Assembly: GCA_009760855.2 (NCBI GenBank)
Contig: WPIO01000009.1
Location: 4,497,001-4,561,000, forward strand
Source: Cristatella mucedo
Lineage: Eukaryota > Bryozoa > Phylactolaemata > Cristatellidae
Direction of reading: 5' to 3'
DNA: 64,000 nucleotides
The notes beneath the pieces were generated by a model. The model searched no databases. It saw nothing but the letters and a program-made list of their open reading frames with translations, and was not told where the DNA came from. The position numbers and the translations under genes were made by a program. This document shows positions 23,964 to 32,900 of the stretch, one piece after another. Position 1 is the stretch's first letter. Each line of letters opens with the position of its first letter.

Positions 23964-26900
23964 CACACATGCACACACATACTACACACGTGCGCACACG
24001 CTTGTAAATACATAGAGGCTATGCATTATCACATTTTAAAATAAAACTGGTTATGGTATGAATTAACGTCAAATAGCTTCCTGTCCTGGACTGGACTTCC
24101 GGGAAGGAGGTATAGTGGAGTTATTCCTTATGTTGCCTGGGTGTAGAAATACTTTATTTTTTGTCAAGCCAACGGCCAGGTGCAGCTGACGATGGCAATA
24201 TCGTTTAAAATTCGATGGATGTGAACCAAGAAGAAATGACGAGAGGATTGGCTGAGCCACACTGTAATCGATTGATCAAGTGGCAGGTGACTGATAGCAT
24301 AATGCAAGCTCTCACCATAATTAGCCCGACTGAAATGAATTACGCTAGGCCACTCAGCCATGCTGGCAGCAAATGCTTGGTCAGACGGCATTGCCCTAAT
24401 TGAAAGACTCAAATCAGCCAGAGCTGCTGGAGGATACTGCGTCAGTAGTAAGTCTGCCTACGGCAAAGCAAAGCAGGACCAACCCCTTAATCATTGACGA
24501 AGTCAAGGCAGTCAAAAAGTTGAGGGCTCACCAATCGTGCAAATGATGCCGGTCATGCGCACCGTGCTCGGTGGCGAGTCGATGTTGAGAAGAGACTTGT
24601 GCTCGAGATGTCCACGAGCATTTATTGCCTGCAGCTGCTGGTTTTGCACGAAGTACTCAGTAGTCATCTGCCTCTGAAGTGCATGCAGCTGAAATCAGAC
24701 AGTGCACCGTGTCAGCAAGCAAGTGAGTGTGGCAGTCTACAGGTCGAATCCCTCTTCGACACTGCTGGACATACAGCTCTTTCAAGATCTCACGAGGTTT
24801 CACCCTAGCAAGCTCGATTAGAAAAATTTGAAAAAGAAAAATTGCGGCAGACACAGCAAACAATTCGGTTCGGTTTCCCGAGGATGAAGATAGCGAGCTG
24901 TGAATTTGAAACACTGCCAAACACAAAGCACAGCAGCACAAATATAAAACTTACAATTATCACACATCCATTTCCGACTGGTACATGTTATCCCGCCTCT
25001 ACCAACATAACCGAGAGACGGCAGCAGAAAAGGGAACTACTTGCTCACAATGCTGCAGCAATGTCGCGTCCTGCTAGCAACAGTGGGCAGAAGAGACTGC
25101 GAAAGAAGCAGCATTGCTGCTGTCGAGCCAAAGGAAAAATATATTGTTTAACCACTACTTCAGCAAATTTTACGAAATTTCTCTTCCTTGCGCTCTACTA
25201 AAATGGAATAGCTTTGTACTCAATAAGCTGATCAACTAACGCGTTATCATCTGTTTCCAGATGGTCAAACGATGTGAAATGGAAAGAGAAAACGATTTGC
25301 ACTAAAATCGCAAAGGGGGACGTACTGCAGAGAGAAAAAGCTGCTGACGCGTTGCCATGGCTACCCTTTAACCAACCCCTTTAAAGTTAATAGTCCAGTG
25401 ACATTGTTGTGCCGAACTTTATTTAATAACAACTAATGATATGCAGATGGTGATGCTATAATCTAGCGAAGGTGTAATCTAATTGTGGTGGACTGACTCA
25501 CTAAGAAACAAATCTAGCTTATTATAGGGGTCGATGGAACAGGTATAGCAAATGTGAATATTCAATGTCTGCTTGAAGACCAATGAGCATATCGTCCGAA
25601 AGGAGAATTTCGACACGCCGTGACCTTTGACACGAGCTGGGCTTTGAGCCAGTTCAACCACAGGTAAACTGCAGAGAGTGACTCATGCTGCTGAAAAATG
25701 ACCTTTCGGTGGTAGGCTAACGCAACTCCTCACTCAAGTCTACTTATTTCAGCCACCATTCGCTACAAACGATTCGGAAGTGCTTAGATAAGGGTACTAC
25801 AGCCAACTTAATCTATATATTTCTGAAATGATGCCCAGGAATCTGTAGCTCTCTCCTTGCAGGTATGCCTGCCTGTACAATAAGATAATATTAATAATAT
25901 AGCATCCTCAGAGAACTTAATCTCTTTCCAGGCACTTTACAGATTCTGCAAAGAAAATATGATTATATTATTAGTGGTAGGAAACATTCGCAATCCCATC
26001 AAGTGTAGCATTGTTAGAAGCAACATGCACAGGGTCGCCATGTAAATATGGTTATCAACAGCAGAAACAGTGCCAGCACGCATAAGCTTGGTGAGCCGTG
26101 ATGGCACACTAGGTAAGGCGGTTGCTTTCACGACTTCGGTCCCGAGGTCGTGGGTTCGATTCCTGCGGTGGGCGATCCTGTATCGCCACTGCAAGCGGTG
26201 GTGATAGCCGTAAAAGGCTCTTCTGTTGCTATCCAAAAAGAGGCTGTTTAATCAGCTAGGATTTATTTATAAGCACACAACGAAAGAATCACAAGGACCC
26301 ACTAGACGCTGTCATAATTAGGTGTCTGTAGACATTAAATTTGCTGGAAAGCAAGCAGGTCAATTGGTTAGTGATAGCGTATACAGTACAGGACGCATCA
26401 GCATAGAAAAATTAACAGGGACTGAGAAAATATTGTGAGGAACTGGCTGGTTTTAGTTACTTTTATATTATATATTATCGTTTTTATAAACATATTATCT
26501 TTGGGGTGCTCACGAGTGTTGAACTCCCGCATTTTATTCTCACAATTCAGTTAAAATGCTCACTCTCCAGCAATCTATAAAGCGCCAGAAAAAAGAGATT
26601 TAGTTACAAATAAATATAAATAATATAGTTGTAAACATGTATTAATATTATTCTCATTAAGACAGGCAATTTTCTTGCTAATCTCTACACGGTTCTAGTC
26701 TTGCTTTCATCGTGGAAACCGGTCCACTCACTTGCTCTACTGGCTGCTAGAAGTCACGAGAGAGCAGACCGGAGTCGCCTGAGTAGTTCAAACCGGAGCA
26801 AAAGCGCTTCGTCAGCAGCCGTGCTCCCCGCCCAGTGCACTTCTTTCTTTTTGCCCTCCTCAAATGCAGTTCTTACGCACAAAAGCTATTTAATCACTTG

Positions 26901-29900
26901 CCACTCATTGCTTAGTCTGTCCAGCCTTCTTCTACTCTACGCTTCCTCTACGTACACAGACTGCCGGCTTTTTTAAGGGATACCGATACAAACACCGCAA
27001 GCGCTCTGCTGCTTGAGTGTCCTCATTCGGCATTAGGCCGTGGTATTTCAAATTTCACCACATTCTTCCCACACTCAAGGTTTGCGTGCGGCCAGCGGCC
27101 AGCCCGGCAAAAGCAGCATCGGAGCGGTCAGGCGAGAATGTCTTCGGACATTTGATTTGCGTGTGTGAACGTGTGCCCTGAGAGAATCGTATAACAATAG
27201 TATTTGGAATAGAAGAACAATAATATAATAACTACTAAAAGCCAGCGATAGAGGATAATATAACAATCTGGGACGGCTAGCTGTGTGCTGGTTGAGATCG
27301 AAGTTCAAATTCAGCCTCCTCTTAGATCTGCACGCTGGTTTTGTAACTGCCAGACCCGGATCGTGGAATCGAGTATGAGTGGGGCAGGCAATCCTTTATT
27401 TCGCACTGCAAGTGGGAGTGATAACAGCTAAGGCTCTTCTAGCGCTACACACACACACACACGCACGCACGCACGCACACACACACACACACATATATAT
27501 ATAAGGTGGTGGAAAAAGTGAATATTCAATTTTTTAGTTTATTGACGGCGCCTCTTTGAAAGACTGGCCTTTTATAAAGGCTACAGCTGTGAACAATCTT
27601 GTGTAAAGGCGAGCTTCCGTCAGTACAGGTCGTAGTTCTCTCGGCAGCAATTGCTGATGAGAAGTTTAAGATCTCTACGACACGGCAGATCTGTACATGA
27701 ACGTGACCGTTAATCGTTTCATCTACGGCTGTGTCGATGACTGCTGGCCTGCACACACTACCTCGCAATGCCACGCTGATTCAGACGATGTCCCGATCGA
27801 TTACAGCGTCTTGCCATACATGAAAACTTAATGACCACCCTTTCGTCCTAGCCATCTCCACCAAACCCATGTGAACACTTTTTCCTTCATACTGGAAAGC
27901 TGCAAATGGTAGCGAGGAGAAGCAGCCCTCTGCCGTGGATCTAGTGTCACATTAGCCTACACGAGTCAACGAAACGCTCAGTGCAGTGCTCGTTTCCAGA
28001 GAGGGCGACAGCAAGCTTCTTCTTAATGGCGCGATCGTATTTTTAGAGATACTTAAACATCTTCTTATACAGATCTAGAAGGGCCTCCCAAAGTGCCCGA
28101 AGCACCCGGATGTCCTGGAAGCTGGAAAATTGAGGATAACACTTTACGTCAAAACGGGTTGGTTCGCAGAGGCTACAGAGCGGCTTGCTTTTGATGGAGC
28201 CTTAAATTTTACTTGGATTTTATTTTTAGATTTTACAAGAATGTGAAAGCATTGATGTTTCCTGGTGGCTGAAACCCCCCCTACGGGGCAGCCCGCTTTC
28301 GACTTTCGACTCCCGGGGGGGGGGGGGGGGGGGGGGGGGGTTAGGGTACCGATTAGTTTCCTTGAAGCCGCATTATTTGGTCGACGCATTTCGAGCGGGC
28401 TTCTCTTTGGCAAGCCCAGTTCCGCGTAAGATTTTTTGGAGGGGGCCAACGGCTTCAATGGTCTCCCGACGATTGGTGATTTGCTAGTCACGAGTCACCT
28501 TATTATATATGCACTGGGTGTTTCCAGGCAGCGCTGACCGTAGAGCACTGGCCGCAGCTAGTTGCCCAATCACAAAGTTCTTCTAGAGCGCCTCTCATCT
28601 CGCCTGGGCATCACTGGCACTGCTCTGCAGTGGTTCAGGTCCTATCTCAGTGGGAGACTCTAGAGTATTGACTTGAATGGACAAAGATCATCTGAAGTAC
28701 CTCTGAAATATGGAGTACCTCAGGGCTCAGTGCTAGGTCCGGTTCTGTTCACGGTTTATACTCTGCCTCTTGCTGATGTGATTGCCAAGCACAATCTAGG
28801 CTTTCACTTCTATGCGGATGACACTCAGTTGTACCTTTGCTTTGATCCCTCCCAGCCTTCGAGCACCTAAAATTCTCTAAACTCACTAGCTGCATGCATT
28901 GATGACATCCGCACATGGATTGCAGCAAATTTTCTAAAACTAAACGATGATAAAACTAACTTACTAGTTATGGGCAAACACAGTGTGATCCAGAGATTGG
29001 AAAGGCTGACTCTCAAAATTGGCTCTGCGAGCATATCTCCAGTTGAATCAGCTCGAAATCTAGGTGTCATATTCCAAAGCGACCTCTCGTTAGACGACCA
29101 TATCAGCTCCACAGTCAAATCCGCCTATTTTCAGCTTCATAACATTGCTAAAATTCGGGCTTGTTTAGATAAAGATACCACGTCCAAGTTGGTCCATGCA
29201 TTCGTGGCATCCCGTCTCGACTTCTGCAACTCACTGCCTACTGGCCTACCAGCATGTGCGATCAGGCGATTGCAGCTGGTGCAAAACTCTGCTGCTAGGC
29301 TTGTCTGTCGTGAGTGTCGCAGTTGCCACATTACTCCACTTCTTGCCGACCTGCACTGGCTACCAGTCAAGTAACGGATTGACTTCAAGGTTTTGTCGCT
29401 CACTTTTAGGTCCCTTCATTCTATGGCTCCAGCCTATCTGTCAGATATACTACCCCATCAGGCTAAGCATCGTAACACCCGCTTTTCGGAATCCAACAGT
29501 CTGGAAATACCTCGTACAAACCTTAAATCCTTTGGAGACCGTGCATTTAGTTCATATGCTCCCAAAGCCTGGAACTCCCTCCCGACCTGCGTCAGAACAT
29601 CCCCTGACCTGACCACATTTAAAAGGAACCTAAAAACACACCTATTTAGGACAGCATTTAGTGGGTCCCTGTGATTCGTCCTTGATGTGCTTATGCATGC
29701 TGACACTGTGCATGCGGCCACTAACCACATTTGCATGTTGACCCTGTGCATGTCACCCCTAACCATATTATTCATTTCGTTTGTTTTTTCAAGCATGATT
29801 TTACTTACCATTCAATTGCATTTCACTTTACAGCAAATGTAAAGCGCCTAGAGAGAGATTAAGTTCTCTGAGGGCGTTTTATCAAGTGAATTATTATTAA

Positions 29901-32900
29901 AAGAGAGTTCCTCAGGGAGAAGGAGCATTGATTCCTCAGAGGGAGGGGCACAGATTCTTCAGTGGGAGGGGAGCAGATTCTAGGTATTTCTGCAGAAGAA
30001 GTCGCGACTCTTTAGATAGGTCGAGGAAGGTGGCGAAAGAGCGTAGCGCCTTCGGCATGCACGTCCAGTGCGATATCGGTATCTGGAGGGGGGGGGGGGC
30101 AATCATTTCTTTTAAGGAGACGATCGCATTTTCAGAGTTACCAAAGAGATAATTCTTCTACGCAGGTTTAATGGGAGCAGCCGAATCGGCGGATCTTCCA
30201 CTGCGAAGTTGCCGCTCTCAAACTGCTCGGCTCTAGTGCTCTAAAATTCCGGAACTCCAGGAGCTCCTGCTGCTGGCTACGGTCACCACTTGCAACGATC
30301 TAGCATCTTTTAAGACTACTAAAAGCACATCGCTGTTCCAGTCAGCTTCCCTTCGCCCCAGTGAACATTTATGTTGTTTGCTCCGGTTCGCTTCAGGTGC
30401 CTACCTATGTACGACTCAGCGAAAATTACCAGCCAGAGGTATAAGTTTTTGGTAGCCATGAGTATCTCCATGTTTGCTTTAGCATGCTGGCCAAAGCATG
30501 CTGCTGGCTTCTGCATGTCTCAGGCCATGGATGTCACTAACCCTCGGGTTATGATTCCCTAACGTCGAATTATAAAGCACCTAGCTTGAAATTAAGTTCT
30601 TTTAAGGTGCTATACAAATGACCTATGATTATTACTGAAATTATAAAATGAGGGTATAACATTGATTATAGAATGACAACAGTGGCTTTAGCGCGACGCC
30701 TTTGGCGAGGACGCTTCCGAGCCTCTCAAAGCTGTCGTAGATACACAGTTGCAAGGTTAAAGTGAACCAATAAAATAAGAACAGGAGCTAGAAACAAACC
30801 ACCCTTCAGAGGGAGTGAGTAATCTTTTCCTAAGCGGATCGATCGCGTTTACCTCTATTGACCGTGTTGACCCCTCAAGGTCGAGGTAAGTTTACTCTGC
30901 TCCTCGCCAAAATCTCTGGGCGACGCCCTTTCGTGGCAGAGTTCAGAGTTCACAGAGCATCGAAGGGCAATCGAGCAAAGGGCAAATGGCAAAGCGGAGC
31001 GCTGGGCGAGCGGCGTTAGAGAATGCGAGCATTCCCCACAGAGCGAGAGACCTCCCTCCTCAGGTCGTCCAGCGGTCCGCAGGCTTGACCCAATTAAAGG
31101 CCGGGCCGCACTACTTTCGCTCCTCGGCTCCCAGCGACGGGAAAGTGCGAGGGCGAACGCTCAACCGGGATCGTTGGCACTCCCGGCGGCCGAATGGACC
31201 GTTCGTCGTCCGGCCCGCGGCCTCTGGCGCTCGGAAAAATCGGGCCGCGGGAGAGCTCGGCAGAATGCAGCAATGCAAGACCTTCCATAAGGTGCTCGCC
31301 CTGACCGAGGTCATGGGCTCGAGCCCCGTGGCATACGCGAAGCGCCTGAATAGAGATTAAGTTGCATTCCATCCGCGTGCTCCATCGTTGCCCGTCGGAG
31401 CTGTAATCGGCATATTTAGACTGCACTCTTTTTTTTCTTATATTAGGGCCTTTGGACGTTCGCCCGCTCGCAGAGAATGGAAACGGAGCATGGAACTAAA
31501 ATTTGTGCACATCTCGGCGACCGCTTAAACGGCGCCGGTCTTTTTCTTTATCGCCATCCGAAGAAACAGCGGCTGTTAGCGAAGCATTAACAACGCCGTC
31601 GTAGCGATGCCAGCCAGTGTAACTTGACGGTTGATCTACGATGAGTGACGATGAAAGTCGCAACGATCTAGCAACGCTTCGACTGCACTTAGCTTTTTAC
31701 CTCGGCCATTTTTTTTCCAGTTGCATCTAATCTTCTGCATCGAAAGACGAGCAGCCGCTCTGGCGGCGACCAAGCGCAGACCGATCGCCGCTTGTCGAGC
31801 ACACAACCAATCAATCTCGACGGCCGGGCCTTGGACGGCTTAGCCGGGACGAGACTCGCCAACCATGGCTCGAGCCTACGAGGCCGATTGGGTCTCGTCG
31901 CTCGCCGTCCCACCGGACGATGCTCGCGACAGTTCGCCCGAATAGTTTGACCCGATCTGCGAGCGCTCGGCGCACATCAGCAAACGCCGACGCGCGCATC
32001 GCCGTCCGCCGACCGCGAGCGCAAACAGTCAGCGTTCCCCCCAACTGGCAGAATATAGCCAGCCGCCGTTATTAAAGCGGCGGTGCACCGCTTGCAGAAC
32101 GTCATCCGCGCACGGCTTGGCTTCCGCTGCGGCGATGGGGCGATCGCTCCGGTCAGCCAGGCGAGAATTGTCAGCAGCGCCCTCTCTAGCGGGGCTTGGC
32201 GGCTCGAAATCGACATTGCGGCGTACTGGCGTGCGCGCGCGCGCGCACGCCGCTGCGAGCTAAGCCAGGCCGCTGGCCGGACGACCTAATACTGACCGAC
32301 CCGACCGACCGCGCTGGGCCTGGGCGCAGCGGTGCGGCGCATTGTGAGTCCCCGCTTCCGGTACCGCTCCAAAATAGCGCGACCGAAGGCGGCGCCGGCG
32401 ATCGGCGGCGGAGGAAAAACGTCGGCCGCTCAAAACCTAGCTGGTACCGGGTGCGCAACGAGCGAGGCTGCTGGGTCGGGCATCACTCGAGACCGAGGCA
32501 GCTGACAGACCGAATGCCCAGCGCCGTAACGGGGGCGCGGTTTGGCGGTCGGCTTACGGCGGCGTACGGACGGGCGGCCGACGGCGGCGGCGCGAGCCGG
32601 CCAGCTTGAGTCCGAACGGACGGCTCAAGCGATCGCGCGGTTTTCGGGAGCGCACAAGCTGCGAGCTGGGCTTTACGCTTGCAGAACAGCGTATTCGATG
32701 CAGCAGGTTGACAAGCGATGCAGCAGGTTGACAAGCCGACGAAAATAGGCTAGCGGAAGTAGAATTGGTTACATTGAAAAACGAGCCGCGACTGACCGCG
32801 CCTTCTGCGCGCTCCTGGTTAGCGCCACTCGTACTACAGGTCGAGGCTGGGGAAGGGTAAGGGGAACCAGACATATACTGTACGTACGTGCGGTCTCTTG

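Noticed and set aside
23562-24044. Long open frames of His-Thr or Cys-Val repeats
   Set aside because: They read through (CA)n microsatellites on both strands and have no other sequence content. The same applies near 11,340, 39,900 and 20,330.
24842-25201. Plus-strand 119-codon open frame as a separate gene
   Set aside because: No recognisable motif, no splice or polyadenylation context, and it lies antisense upstream of pyruvate kinase exon 2.
27526-27860. Possible Tc1/mariner transposase on the minus strand
   Set aside because: The resemblance is limited to a few residues with stops between, and no DDE/D motif or terminal inverted repeats are visible.
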